Shown: positions 25,401 through 33,110 of the stretch, in pieces
Layout: each line of letters starts with the position of its first letter
Numbering within the stretch: position 1 is the stretch's first letter
Source of the DNA: JAXHUA01 sp034189695
GTDB taxonomy: Bacteria; Chloroflexota; Dehalococcoidia; E44-bin15
Assembly (NCBI GenBank): GCA_034189695.1
Contig: JAXHUA010000066.1
Location: 1-39,198, forward strand
Direction: 5' to 3'
Length of the DNA: 39,198 nucleotides
Made by a program: the position numbers and the translations under genes
Notes under the pieces: generated by a model
Database searches by the model: none
Seen by the model: the letters and a program-made list of their open reading frames with translations, nothing else
What the model was told of the DNA's origin: nothing

Positions 25401-25454
25401 GGAGCATTTCATGCCACTGATGCCGGCTCCGATAACGAGCACTGCTCCTGTCAT
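22437..25454 (-). CDS. Tandem HdrA-HdrA fusion flavoprotein
   Basis: A 1005-residue protein made of two HdrA-type flavin modules. Module 1 (1-430) has GAGISG (9-14), CGMC (53-56), an inserted ferredoxin (CVACGLCAEVCP 115-126; CTKCGACVEKCP 162-173) and the Cys255/266/270/271 cluster motif, but no HdrA N-terminal domain. Module 2 (452-1005) has the N-terminal domain (CAC at 460-462), GGGVSG (599-604) and Cys747/758/762/763. It lacks the inserted ferredoxin but keeps a C-terminal 2x[4Fe-4S] domain (CSGCELCVSACP 941-952; CQGCGACVAICP 972-983). QmoA/QmoB of sulfate reducers are the nearest comparison I know. It probably houses two FADs and is a candidate bifurcation or relay subunit. It abuts the next HdrA without a gap. 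Confidence 0.9.
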   Translation of the reverse strand: MTGAVLVIGAGISGMKCSLDLAESGFKVYLADQSPFIGGTLAQLDRWFPDNHCGMCKILPVFSRDDTSQFCLRRGLYHPNIELIPLASVQQVQGEAGDFKVSLTIKPRGVKEELCVACGLCAEVCPVEVPSEFNEGLESRKAIYLRNPLAISSGYAIDWDSCTKCGACVEKCPTSAIDLSQAEETRELDVGAIVLSAGFEEFNPRPWSQYGYERYPNVITSIQFERLLSGSGLTAGEILRPSDSEPPKSIAFLQCIGSRTRERDYCSSACCMYALKEAVLTKEKNPDVDTEIFFMDLRAFGKSYYRYYLEARDECGVKFTRCRVPALKQDPATKSLLLTAMGDDGALVKREFDLVVLSVGQTPSPRFVELAQVVGVETNQWGFCATDELSPVETSRPGVYVCGSASAPKDIADTLVEASAAASHVSRLLCSQRNEVTTHEEYPEEKDLSEAQPRVAVFLCACGDEIASAVEIEQLVEFARGLKGVVHAEQVSYLCQADALSQVKERINELDANRIVFAACADIAYTRLFTEAVRGVGLNPSLLEVIDLREQVCPGDRNNGNRATDKAKTLITIAVEKIRTQEPLPLVSQDIERQALVIGGGVSGLTAALSLAEQGFEAHLVEKADEFGGNLRHIFGILEGGDPQALRDDLTKRAQDSESIHVHTGTEVAQVSGHAGNFEVVLQEGETTLEPIRVGAIIVATGGEAYEPDEYCYHESDKVVTQAELEGQLVAGELDASGLSSVVMIQCVGSREDERPYCSRICCSQALKNALNLKERNADLEVIVLYRDLMSYGFKEEYYSRAREKGVVFINYDVDRKPEVTVDGGRLVVRTTEPATGGVLTIEPDLLALSVGIVPGDNAGLAQILNVELSEDGFFKEAETKFRPVDFLTNGIFLCGLAHSPRGILESIAQAEAAAQRAASILARPQLESGRVVSMVNERRCSGCELCVSACPYNARFKDTEKGVVVVIEPLCQGCGACVAICPSGAAKLRGFTDKQVLSVMDAVI

Positions 25455-27413
25455 TTACACGTACGCTCCTGTCGCGATATCGATCATGTCCATGAACTGC
25501 CTGGCGTTCCAGTTCTTGTGGCGCATCGCTCCCGAAGGGCATGTTGCCACGCACGCGCCGCAGCTCTCACAGACAGCCTCGTTGACCACGGCAACCTTCT
25601 TCACCGGGTCGATCTCTATGGCATTGTAGGCGCATATGGCGGCGCAGAGGCCGCAGCCGCTGCACACCTCTTCATCGGGCCACGCTACGGTGGGCTCGTG
25701 AAGCAGTTCCTTCCTGGAGAACAACGAAAGCACCTTGCTGACCGCGCCGTTGGAGGAGCTTATGGTGTCCGGTATGTCCCGCGGCCACTGGCTGGTGCCG
25801 GCCAGGTAGATGCCGGTGGTGAGCGTCTCCACCGGCCGCAGCTTGGGGTGGGCCTCGGTGAGGAAGCCCAGCGAATCGACGGTCACGTTCAGCTTCCTGG
25901 CCAGCTCGATGGCACCCTTGCTCGGCGTCATGGCAGTAGCCATCACCACCATGTCGGCGGCTATCTCGACGCTCTTTCCACTGAGGGTATCGGACCCCCA
26001 AACCATAATCTTCTCTTCGTCTCTGAAGACCTTCGATACCCTGCCCCTGAGATAGAGGATGCCTTGCTCTTCTACGGCGCTCTTGACGAACTCCTCGTAT
26101 CCCTTCGAGTCGGACCTGATGTCCATGTAGAACACATACACCTGACCGTCAGGGACGGCCTTGCGGTAGAGGAGCGCCTGCTTCGCGATGTACATGCAGC
26201 ACACCCTGGAGCAGTAAGTGAAGCCATGCTCGGGGTCACGTGAGCCGCAGCAGGAGATGAAGACCACCTGCTTGGGAACCTTGCCGTCCGAGGGTCTCCG
26301 CAGCTCTCCCCGGGTCGGACCCGACGGCGATAGGATTCTCTCAAACTGAAGCCCGTCGACCACGTCGGGGTCAAGCTCGTACTCGGGTATGTTCTTCTTC
26401 TCCCACAGATCGTAGCCGGTGGCCACCACGATGGCCCCCACGGTTTCCTCGGCGGTGCTCTCCTCCTGGGAGAAGTCGATCGCCTTGGTCGGGCAGACCT
26501 CCTCGCAGGCGCGACACTCGTCGCCGTTCATGTGCAGGCACTGCTCCGGATCGATGAGTACCTTCTGCGAGACTGTCTCAGGGGGCGTTGCGTAGATGGC
26601 TTTTCTTTCCGAAAGACCGCGATCGAAATCGCTGGCACAGCTGACAGGGCACTTCTCGAAGCACACGCCGCAGCTGTTGCACTTACCTTCGTCCACATAC
26701 GTGGGTTTGATTCTGATGGTCACGTTGAAGTTGCCGACGTAGCCGGACACTTCAGAGACTTCGGCGGAGGTATATACCTTCACCCTGGGGTGGGACATAG
26801 CCTCGGCTATCTTGGGGGCCATCAAGCACGGAACGCGGTCGAGCGTTGGGAAGGTCCCGGCGAGCTGTGCCGCGTGCCCCCCGATGTATGGCTGCTTCTC
26901 CACCAGTATGACATCATAGCCGGCGTTGGCGATCTCCAGGGCCGAAGTGATGCCTGAGATGCCTCCGCCGATCACGAGGGCACGCTTGTGGAGGGGCACG
27001 ACCATGGGCGTAAGCTCGATGTTGCGCTTGAGCTTGTCGATAGCCATCTTGACCATCGTTATCGCCTTCTTGGTAGCCAGTTCCTTCTCGTGCTCGTGCG
27101 GCCAGCTTACATCTTCTCTGATGTTGGCTATCTCGAGCAGATAGGGATTGAGGCCTTCCTTCGACACGACATTGCGAAAGGTCTTCTCGTGCATCAGGGG
27201 TGAGCAGTTGGACATGACCACGCCGTTGAGGTTCTTCTCCCTGATGATTCTCCTCACCAGATCCTGCCCCGGGTCGGAGCACATGTAGATGTAGTTCTCG
27301 GCGTGGACCACGCCGGGGTAGTCCTTGACTGCCTCGACGACCTCTTCCACGGCAACCGTGCCCGCGATATTCATCCCGCAGTGACAGACAAAAACGCCGA
27401 TCCTCTTTTCCAT
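25455..27413 (-). CDS. HdrA-type flavoprotein, full length
   Basis: A 652-residue protein with the complete HdrA architecture and about the length of methanogen HdrA. It has an N-terminal domain with CHCG (10-13), GGGISG (149-154), an inserted ferredoxin (CNSCGVCFEKCP 245-256; CRACEEVCP 300-308), the cluster motif Cys388/Cys401/Cys405/Cys406, and a C-terminal 2x[4Fe-4S] ferredoxin (CSGCGLCAAIC, CESCGACVATCP). The Cys spacing of the cluster motif is that of structurally characterised HdrA as I recall it. In the conserved FPTLDCxxC stretch the first cysteine is Arg193 (FPTLDRVPC). HdrA carries the bifurcating FAD in known complexes, so this is the best candidate for that role. The gene overlaps its upstream neighbour by one base. 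Confidence 0.93.
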   Translation of the reverse strand: MEKRIGVFVCHCGMNIAGTVAVEEVVEAVKDYPGVVHAENYIYMCSDPGQDLVRRIIREKNLNGVVMSNCSPLMHEKTFRNVVSKEGLNPYLLEIANIREDVSWPHEHEKELATKKAITMVKMAIDKLKRNIELTPMVVPLHKRALVIGGGISGITSALEIANAGYDVILVEKQPYIGGHAAQLAGTFPTLDRVPCLMAPKIAEAMSHPRVKVYTSAEVSEVSGYVGNFNVTIRIKPTYVDEGKCNSCGVCFEKCPVSCASDFDRGLSERKAIYATPPETVSQKVLIDPEQCLHMNGDECRACEEVCPTKAIDFSQEESTAEETVGAIVVATGYDLWEKKNIPEYELDPDVVDGLQFERILSPSGPTRGELRRPSDGKVPKQVVFISCCGSRDPEHGFTYCSRVCCMYIAKQALLYRKAVPDGQVYVFYMDIRSDSKGYEEFVKSAVEEQGILYLRGRVSKVFRDEEKIMVWGSDTLSGKSVEIAADMVVMATAMTPSKGAIELARKLNVTVDSLGFLTEAHPKLRPVETLTTGIYLAGTSQWPRDIPDTISSSNGAVSKVLSLFSRKELLHEPTVAWPDEEVCSGCGLCAAICAYNAIEIDPVKKVAVVNEAVCESCGACVATCPSGAMRHKNWNARQFMDMIDIATGAYV

Positions 27414-29140
27414 TAGCCCGTTGCCGCCTCTTCGAGAATCACTTCATCCTGGGCGAAAAGCGCGAGCACCTTGCTCGCCGCACCGCCGCCCTGGGCCACC
27501 GAGTCCTGGATATCCTTGGGTCCCTGGCACGTGCCGGCCAGGTAGATGCCCGGAACCGAGGTCTCCAGTGGCCGGAGCTTGGGATGCAGTTCGGTCATGA
27601 ATCCATTCTGGTCGAGCTCGATGCCCAGCTTGTCCGCTATCTCCTGGGCTCCCGGAGCAGGCAGCATGGCCATGCCGAGGACCACCAGGTCGGCGTCCAT
27701 ATCTATGCGTTTCCCGCTCAGGGTGTCCGACCCCCAGATCTTGAGCTTGTCGCCGTCGCGGAAGATCCTGGATACCTTGCCCCTGATGTAGAGGACACCA
27801 TCTTCCTCGACTGCCCTCTGAACGAATTCCTCGTACCCCTTGCCGGTGGTGCGGATGTCTATGTAGAAGATGAACGCCTGGCCATGGTGCACCACGTGCT
27901 TGTAGAGCAGGGCCATCTTGACCAGGTACATGCAGCACACCCGTGAGCAGTAGGGCACTCCGTGCTCCGGGTCACGCGACCCGCAGCAGGAAACGAAGAC
28001 AACCGTCTGGGGCTCCTTGCCGTCCGATGGCCGTATCACCTTGCCGGCCGTCGGGCCCGCGGGGCAGAGTATACGCTCAAACTCAATGCCCTCGAGGATG
28101 TCGGGGTCGAGATCATACTCCTTGATATGGCTCTTCGGCATGAGCTCGAAGCCGGTTGCCACAACAATGGCCCCGACCTCGATGTCTACGAAGCTGTCCT
28201 GCTGATCGAAGTCGATGGCTTTGTTGGGGCATGTATCCTGACACACGCCGCACTTGCCCTTGGTGAAGTGCAGACAGTGCTCTTTGTCGATGATGGGCCT
28301 CATGGGTACAGCCTGCGCGTGGGGGACCCAGATGGCTCTACGATGGGCCTGCCGCTTCGGCAGATCGAGGTCCCGGTTGTACTCGGACAGGACCCGCGGA
28401 GGGCACTTCTCGGTGCACATCAGGCACCCGTTGCACTTGTCCCAGTCCACGTAGGCGGCTTTCCGGCGCACCTTGACCTTGAATTCTCCCACACGCCCCG
28501 AGACCTCTTCAATCTCGCTGTGGGCGAGTATGGTGATGTTGGGGTGCTGGCCGGTGTCCGTCATGAGCGGGGTCTCGATGCACTGCGGGCAGTCCAGCGT
28601 AGGAAAGGTCTCCGAGTACTGGATCATGTGGCCGCCGATGCTGTGCGTCCTTTCGACCAGGATAACCGGGTAGCCGCCGTCGGCGATGTCCAGCGACGTT
28701 CGAATGCCGGCAATGCCGCCGCCGATGACGAGCACCTTCTTGGTGATGGGTACCCTGGTCTGCACCAGGGGCCTGTGTTCCTTCAGTTGCTCAATCGCCT
28801 TCTCGATGGACTCGATGGCTTTCTCGGTGATCTCCTGCACGCCGTTGTGGCTCCGCACGTCGACCAGCTCCATCTGGTGTGGCTCAAGGCCTGCGGAGGT
28901 AATGGCGTCCCGCACCACGGCGTCATGAAGCACCGGCGAGCAGCTCGTGACCACGACTCCGTCCAGCTTGTGCTCGCTTATGGCCTCTTTCATGCGCTCC
29001 ATGCCTGGCGCAAGGCACAGGTCCTCGTGAGCCGCGACATGGGCCACCCCCGGCGTCTGACTGATAGCATCGACAACCCTTTGGGTGTCTATAGACGCCA
29101 TCAACTTGCAGTGACAGACGAAGACTCCTATTCTCTCCAT
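27413..29140 (-). CDS. HdrA-type flavoprotein lacking the C-terminal ferredoxin
   Basis: A 575-residue HdrA paralogue. The N-terminal domain has CHCK (9-12), the FAD motif GGGIAG is at 140-145, and FPTLDCPQC keeps the CxxC at 184/187. The inserted ferredoxin has CNGCLMCTEKCP (236-247) and CGVCQDTCP (297-305), and the CCGSRD...YCSRVCC cluster motif follows. The protein ends soon after the second FAD-domain segment (TCQGPKDIQDSVAQGGG), so the C-terminal 2x[4Fe-4S] domain of full HdrA is missing; there is no sign of a frameshift because the next gene starts in place. It may pair with the 652-residue HdrA as a heterodimer. The start is ATG 29140, one base after the HdrB2 stop. Confidence 0.92.
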   Translation of the reverse strand: MERIGVFVCHCKLMASIDTQRVVDAISQTPGVAHVAAHEDLCLAPGMERMKEAISEHKLDGVVVTSCSPVLHDAVVRDAITSAGLEPHQMELVDVRSHNGVQEITEKAIESIEKAIEQLKEHRPLVQTRVPITKKVLVIGGGIAGIRTSLDIADGGYPVILVERTHSIGGHMIQYSETFPTLDCPQCIETPLMTDTGQHPNITILAHSEIEEVSGRVGEFKVKVRRKAAYVDWDKCNGCLMCTEKCPPRVLSEYNRDLDLPKRQAHRRAIWVPHAQAVPMRPIIDKEHCLHFTKGKCGVCQDTCPNKAIDFDQQDSFVDIEVGAIVVATGFELMPKSHIKEYDLDPDILEGIEFERILCPAGPTAGKVIRPSDGKEPQTVVFVSCCGSRDPEHGVPYCSRVCCMYLVKMALLYKHVVHHGQAFIFYIDIRTTGKGYEEFVQRAVEEDGVLYIRGKVSRIFRDGDKLKIWGSDTLSGKRIDMDADLVVLGMAMLPAPGAQEIADKLGIELDQNGFMTELHPKLRPLETSVPGIYLAGTCQGPKDIQDSVAQGGGAASKVLALFAQDEVILEEAATG

Positions 29141-29141
29141 G

Positions 29142-30023
29142 CTACTGCCTCAACAGTCCTTTGCTCTCAAGCAGCGGGCGTGGGTCCACATAGTTGAGGT
29201 CAAACCGACACACTTCCGGGTCGAGTCCCAGTGCCAGAGCGAGGAGTTGCGTGAAATACAGGGTGGGGACCTCGGTGAACTGCGCGTATCTGTGCTTCAG
29301 TTCGGCCTGTTTCTGGCCGAGATTGGCATCGCACAGGGGGCAACTGAGGACGATGACCTCGGCCTTCCGTCTCAGGGCGGAACTGAGAATGTCCCAGGAA
29401 CGCTGTATGACGTAGTCCGGGTTGCTGACAATCTGGTAGGAACCACAGCACTCGGTGGCATAGGGGAAACTGACCGCATCCGCGCCGATGGCACGCATGA
29501 GGTCATCCATGACGGTTGGCATCTCGACGTCGTCTATGGCTATCTCCTCGGGCCGTAGCAGGGTGCAGCCGTAGTACGAGGCCACCTTGAGTCCGGTGAG
29601 GGGCACCTGCACCTTCTCTTTGATGGCATCCCATCCGATGTCGTCCCTCAGTACCTCCAGAAGGTGGACCACTTCGACGTCGCCTTCGTAGTCTATTTCC
29701 TCCTCCATGAAGCGGTTGAGCGTCTCAAGCTTGTCGGCGTTGGCGGTCACGAGCAGGTGCGCCCGCTTCAACGTGTTGTAGCAGAACGAGCAGATCGTCG
29801 CCACCTTCTGGCTTCCGGTCTCCTTGACACGAATCAGGTTGCGGACCGGGGCCAGCTGGTGCAGTTCCTCGTCACCGGCGAAGGAGTACACCGTGCCGCA
29901 GCAATTCCACCTCGGGAGCTCCACCATCTCCACTCCCAGCGCCGCCATCGCGGCGATAGCGGAATCCTCGGCGTTCTTGGCCTTCGTCTTCAGGGTGCAT
30001 CCGGGGTAGTAGCTCAGACTCAT
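29142..30023 (-). CDS. HdrB-like CCG-domain protein 2
   Basis: A 293-residue protein with two CCG domains: Cys9, Cys41-Cys42 (WNCCG), Cys78 and Cys81 (CSFC); then Cys153 (YYGC), Cys192-Cys193 (ECCG), Cys228 and Cys231 (CPLC). These are the noncubane-cluster ligands of HdrB. I start it at ATG 30023 (MSLSYYPGC), after a GAGGAG site; the frame is open 66 bases further upstream, but that would overlap HdrC2. It pairs with HdrC2 ten bases upstream and with the following HdrA genes, as in canonical HdrABC. It is closer to typical HdrB in length than HdrB1. Confidence 0.93.
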   Translation of the reverse strand: MSLSYYPGCTLKTKAKNAEDSAIAAMAALGVEMVELPRWNCCGTVYSFAGDEELHQLAPVRNLIRVKETGSQKVATICSFCYNTLKRAHLLVTANADKLETLNRFMEEEIDYEGDVEVVHLLEVLRDDIGWDAIKEKVQVPLTGLKVASYYGCTLLRPEEIAIDDVEMPTVMDDLMRAIGADAVSFPYATECCGSYQIVSNPDYVIQRSWDILSSALRRKAEVIVLSCPLCDANLGQKQAELKHRYAQFTEVPTLYFTQLLALALGLDPEVCRFDLNYVDPRPLLESKGLLRQ

Positions 30024-30033
30024 GCTTTGCTCC

Positions 30034-30441
30034 TCAAGCGGTAAGCTTCCTGAAACCACCAACCATGGCGAGCTGAGGCAGTTCGCCAATGGTCTCCTTG
30101 GGAATATCTGGTATCTGCACGTGGTCCACGTTCTTCCTCATCGTTATGAGCCGCAGGGCTTCCATCACCCGTGCCAGGTCCACACCCCTGGGGCAGCGCA
30201 CTGAGCATGTGATGCAGGAGGCGCAAATCCATATCGTGTTCGCCTTCGCTATGTCCTGGTCCTGCCCGAGCTGCGCCAATCGGATGATTTGATTTGGAAG
30301 CAGGTCCATCGCGAAACACATCGGACAGCCTGCCGAGCACTTGCCGCACTGGTAGCAACTCAGAAGCGTCTGTCCACTTATCTCTTCCACCTTCTTGACG
30401 AAATCGCTGTGGATGATATCGGTCGATAGCTGCGTCCTCAT
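30034..30441 (-). CDS. HdrC-like ferredoxin subunit 2, first gene of the operon
   Basis: A 135-residue HdrC-family protein with CYQCGKCSAGCP (Cys29/32/35/39) and CASCITCSVRCP (Cys73/76/79/83) and little else beyond a short C-terminal tail (IPDIPKETIGELPQLAMVGGFRKLTA region, 110-135). The start is ATG 30441, 11 bases after an AAGGAGG site (plus strand 30453-30459). It heads an eleven-gene minus-strand operon. The best promoter lies about 820 bases upstream at 31260-31288. Confidence 0.93.
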   Translation of the reverse strand: MRTQLSTDIIHSDFVKKVEEISGQTLLSCYQCGKCSAGCPMCFAMDLLPNQIIRLAQLGQDQDIAKANTIWICASCITCSVRCPRGVDLARVMEALRLITMRKNVDHVQIPDIPKETIGELPQLAMVGGFRKLTA

Positions 30442-31397
30442 TTGGAGACCTGCCTCCTTGACACTGAGCTAGCTGGAGCCCTGCCGGGCAGGGCGATCGC
30501 CTGCTTCAGTTGTGACGGGAATATCTGCGGCGGGCGTTGCGCCAGATTCACTGCACCGAGGTCACGGATACACTGCCGCCGTGGGCTGAAAGGAAGTGGG
30601 ACAGGCGGGTGCGGGCCGCGTGCCGGCCGGTGACGCTGCGCGTGGCTGGCAGACTGCACCGACTGGCGGAATACCGATTGCTGCTTGACTTGCTGGGGCG
30701 AAAAACAGGGGCCCTCAGTCTCGTTGCGGACCGTGGCCCCCTCTGACTCCGTGCCCCCGCCATCAGATACAGGGCGACGGGCACCCTTCGCTTCCTCGCT
30801 CGTACCGCTACGAGCCACACTTACAGCGCACAGGCTGGGAACTGATCTGGCCTGCTCCTGGCGCGCATCTACGGCAAACACAAGTAATCCAGTGACCCCG
30901 GCCCCAGGCGTTTCTTTCCGAACCGCGACTACCATCTGGGTTTCTTCGTCAGTCTCCCCTACTACCCCGACTCGGACGGGACCCGGCCTCCTCACTCGCC
31001 AGTTCTTTGAGGATGGTGGGGTGGACCCACAACTGGGTCCGATGCTACGAGACCGTGTTATGGCTGGTTATGAGGCCGGTATAGTAATGAGGGAGAAAAG
31101 GCAACATACACACGGCGCCCGGTCGCTTCTCAAGCCCAGCGGCTGTCTCATTTGAAGGTACCCGTGTGCGTACAGCCGTTCGCGCCTGCCACCGGGCCAG
31201 CAGTCTGTATGGTGGTGTTCTCCTTTCTAAGCCTGCGAATTTAAGCCTCTCTAGTGTCCAGTATACGGAATAAGCATAGCTTCGTCAACAATGCTCGACG
31301 CTGTCACATGCTACTGGCGGGCACGCCCATTCCGCGCTGGCGCGCACCCGTTCGCGCGGCGACGCGCGCAGTGCCAGCATGTCGACCCCTTGACGCA
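30442..31397. other. 956-base gap with no supported gene; probable structured leader of the Hdr operon
   Basis: No reading frame here looks like a protein family. The frames that are open are low-complexity and rich in Arg/Pro/Ser. Visible structure: a 15-base palindrome CCCTGCC-G-GGCAGGG at 30479-30493 close to the HdrC2 ribosome site; a perfect seven-base hairpin GGACCCA-CAAC-TGGGTCC at 31023-31040; a GC-rich imperfect hairpin at 31336-31378 just past the carboxyltransferase stop; and a minus-strand promoter at 31260-31288. An SD-like AGGAG on the minus strand near 31221-31225 is not followed by a usable start codon. The segment could be an untranslated leader, a small RNA or decayed coding sequence. 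Confidence 0.5.
31260..31288 (-). promoter_or_regulatory. Sigma70-type promoter upstream of the Hdr operon
   Basis: On the minus strand TTGACG (31283-31288), exactly 17 bases, then TATACT (31260-31265). The predicted transcript start is near 31253 and the direction is toward HdrC2 at 30441. It is the only strong minus-strand promoter I find in the gap, and it would give a leader of about 810 bases. Confidence 0.6.
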
Positions 31398-32948
31398 TCA
31401 AAGCGGGATATTGCTGTGCTTCTTATAGGGAAGTGACTCCTGTTTGTTCTGCAACATCTCCAGCGCCTTGATCAGCATCGGGCGTGTATCTCTGGGGTCG
31501 ATGACGTCATCGATGTAGCCCTTCGATGCCGCTACATAGGGGTTGGCGAACTTGTCTCTGTAGTCAGCGATAAGCTCGGCGCGCTTCGCGTCCGGGTCTG
31601 CGGCCTTCTTGATCTCGTCACGGTATATGATGTTCACCGCGCCGTCGGGTCCCATCACGGCGATCTCAGCACTCGGCCAGGCGTAGTTGATGTCCGCTCC
31701 CAGGTGCTTGGCGCTCATGGCGATGTACGCTCCGCCATAGGCTTTTCGGGTTATGCACGTGATCTTGGGCGCTGTCGCCTCGGAGTAGGCGAAGAGCAGC
31801 TTGGCGCCGTGCCTGATTATGCCGCCGTACTCCTGTTCGACGCCGGGCATGTAGCCGGGAACGTCGGTGAAGGTGATGATGGGGATATTGAAGCAGTCCA
31901 GGAATCGGACGAAGCGAGACGCCTTGTCCGACGCGTCGATATCGAGACACCCCGCGGCCATCGCCGGCTGCTGGCCGATTATGCCGATCGAGTGCCCGTT
32001 GAGCCTGGCGAAGCCGGTGATGATGTTGGGCGCGAAGTTCTCGTGGACTTCGAGGAACTCCCCGTTGTCTATCACTCTGTGAATGATCTGCTTCATGTCG
32101 TACGGCCTGGTGGAGTCATCAGGGATGATGGTGAGAAGCTCCTCGTCCCTGCGGTTCGGGTCGTCCGTCGGCGGGATGGAAGGCGGCTTCTCTCTGTTGC
32201 TCTGGGGCAGGTAGCTGAGGAGCTGGCGGAGCATCTGGAGACATTCCTCGTCGCTGTCGGCGACGAAATGGCAGTTGCCGCTGGTCTCGGCGTGGACCAT
32301 GGCGCCACCGAGTTCCTCGTGCGACACCTGCTCGCCGGTCGTGGCCTTGATGACGTCGGGTCCGGTGATGTACATCTGGGCCGTTCCCTCGACCATGAAG
32401 ATGAAGTCTGTAATGGCTGGCGAGTAGACCGCCCCTCCGGCGGCCGGGCCCATGATGACTGATATCTGCGGTACCACTCCGGAGTACCTGGTGTTGCGGA
32501 AGAAGATGTCGCCGTACCCGGCGAGACTCTCCACGCCCTCCTGTATCCTGGCGCCCCCCGAGTCAAGCAGTCCGATGCACGGTGCGCCGTTCTTCGCCGA
32601 AAGGTCCATCACCTTGCACGTCTTCTCTCCTACTACCTTCGAGAGCGAACCGCCGAAGACGGTGAAGTCCTGGGCGAATACGTAGACCAGCCTCCCGTTG
32701 ACCTTCCCGTAACCGGTGACTATGGCGTCGCCCAGGGTCTTCTTGTCGGCGAGGCCGAACTCCGTTGTACGGTGGGTGACGAAGGCGTCCAGCTCGACGA
32801 AGGTACCCTCGTCTAGCAACTTGGCGATGCGCTCTCTGGCGGTCATCTTGCCCTTGTCGTGCTGGGCCTGGATACGCTTCTCGCCGCCGCCGAGCTTCGA
32901 CTCTGCCTTCAGCTTGGCGAGATGCTCTGCCTTGCTCTCAGTTGTCAT
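31398..32948 (-). CDS. Acyl-CoA carboxylase carboxyltransferase subunit (PccB/MmdA family), canonical
   Basis: A 516-residue carboxyltransferase of the propionyl-/methylmalonyl-CoA family with canonical motifs in both halves: GGARIQEGVESLAGYG, MGPAAGGAVYSPAITDF, TDVPGYMPGVEQEYGGIIRHGAK and RKAYGGAYIAMSAK. It transfers carboxyl between acyl-CoA and biotin. No biotin carrier, biotin carboxylase or membrane subunit is adjacent, so its partners must be encoded elsewhere or shared with the 1640-3723 set. The ATG at 32948 follows GGGAGGA, and a promoter lies at 32983-33011. Compared with the 53-1618 paralogue, its active-site loops are conventional. Confidence 0.94.
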   Translation of the reverse strand: MTTESKAEHLAKLKAESKLGGGEKRIQAQHDKGKMTARERIAKLLDEGTFVELDAFVTHRTTEFGLADKKTLGDAIVTGYGKVNGRLVYVFAQDFTVFGGSLSKVVGEKTCKVMDLSAKNGAPCIGLLDSGGARIQEGVESLAGYGDIFFRNTRYSGVVPQISVIMGPAAGGAVYSPAITDFIFMVEGTAQMYITGPDVIKATTGEQVSHEELGGAMVHAETSGNCHFVADSDEECLQMLRQLLSYLPQSNREKPPSIPPTDDPNRRDEELLTIIPDDSTRPYDMKQIIHRVIDNGEFLEVHENFAPNIITGFARLNGHSIGIIGQQPAMAAGCLDIDASDKASRFVRFLDCFNIPIITFTDVPGYMPGVEQEYGGIIRHGAKLLFAYSEATAPKITCITRKAYGGAYIAMSAKHLGADINYAWPSAEIAVMGPDGAVNIIYRDEIKKAADPDAKRAELIADYRDKFANPYVAASKGYIDDVIDPRDTRPMLIKALEMLQNKQESLPYKKHSNIPL

Positions 32949-32982
32949 TGGTTCCTCCCATTTTGGGCTTCATATTTGCGTC

Positions 32983-33011
32983 ATTGTATAATGGGCATGC
33001 CTCAAATGCAA
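32983..33011 (-). promoter_or_regulatory. Probable promoter of the second carboxyltransferase
   Basis: On the minus strand TTGCAT (33006-33011), 17 bases, then TACAAT (32983-32988, five of six consensus bases). The AT-rich patch stands out in GC-rich surroundings, and the predicted leader is about 30 bases with a GGGAGGA ribosome site. Confidence 0.5.
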
Positions 33012-33110
33012 CTGAGACTGGGGGGAGTGCAGCGTCGGCGGCCCGCGTACGGACGCCCGTGGAGCCGGCGCAGACTCCGCGGTTGAACGTCGGCGACCGT
33101 TGGCTGGCGC

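Noticed and set aside
27962..29197. A 411-codon plus-strand frame antisense to an HdrA gene.
   Set aside because: A shadow of a strongly supported HdrA-type gene with all cluster motifs on the minus strand.
30438..30995. A 185-codon minus-strand frame whose TGA overlaps the HdrC2 ATG by four bases, as in coupled genes.
   Set aside because: Composition is Arg/Pro/Ser-rich and low in hydrophobic core residues, there is no ribosome site at its GTG start, and no family is recognisable. I treat the overlap as chance.
30685..31155. A 156-codon plus-strand frame in the same gap.
   Set aside because: Low-complexity Ser/Thr/Pro/Arg content, no ribosome site and no recognisable domain; it would oppose the leader of the Hdr operon.
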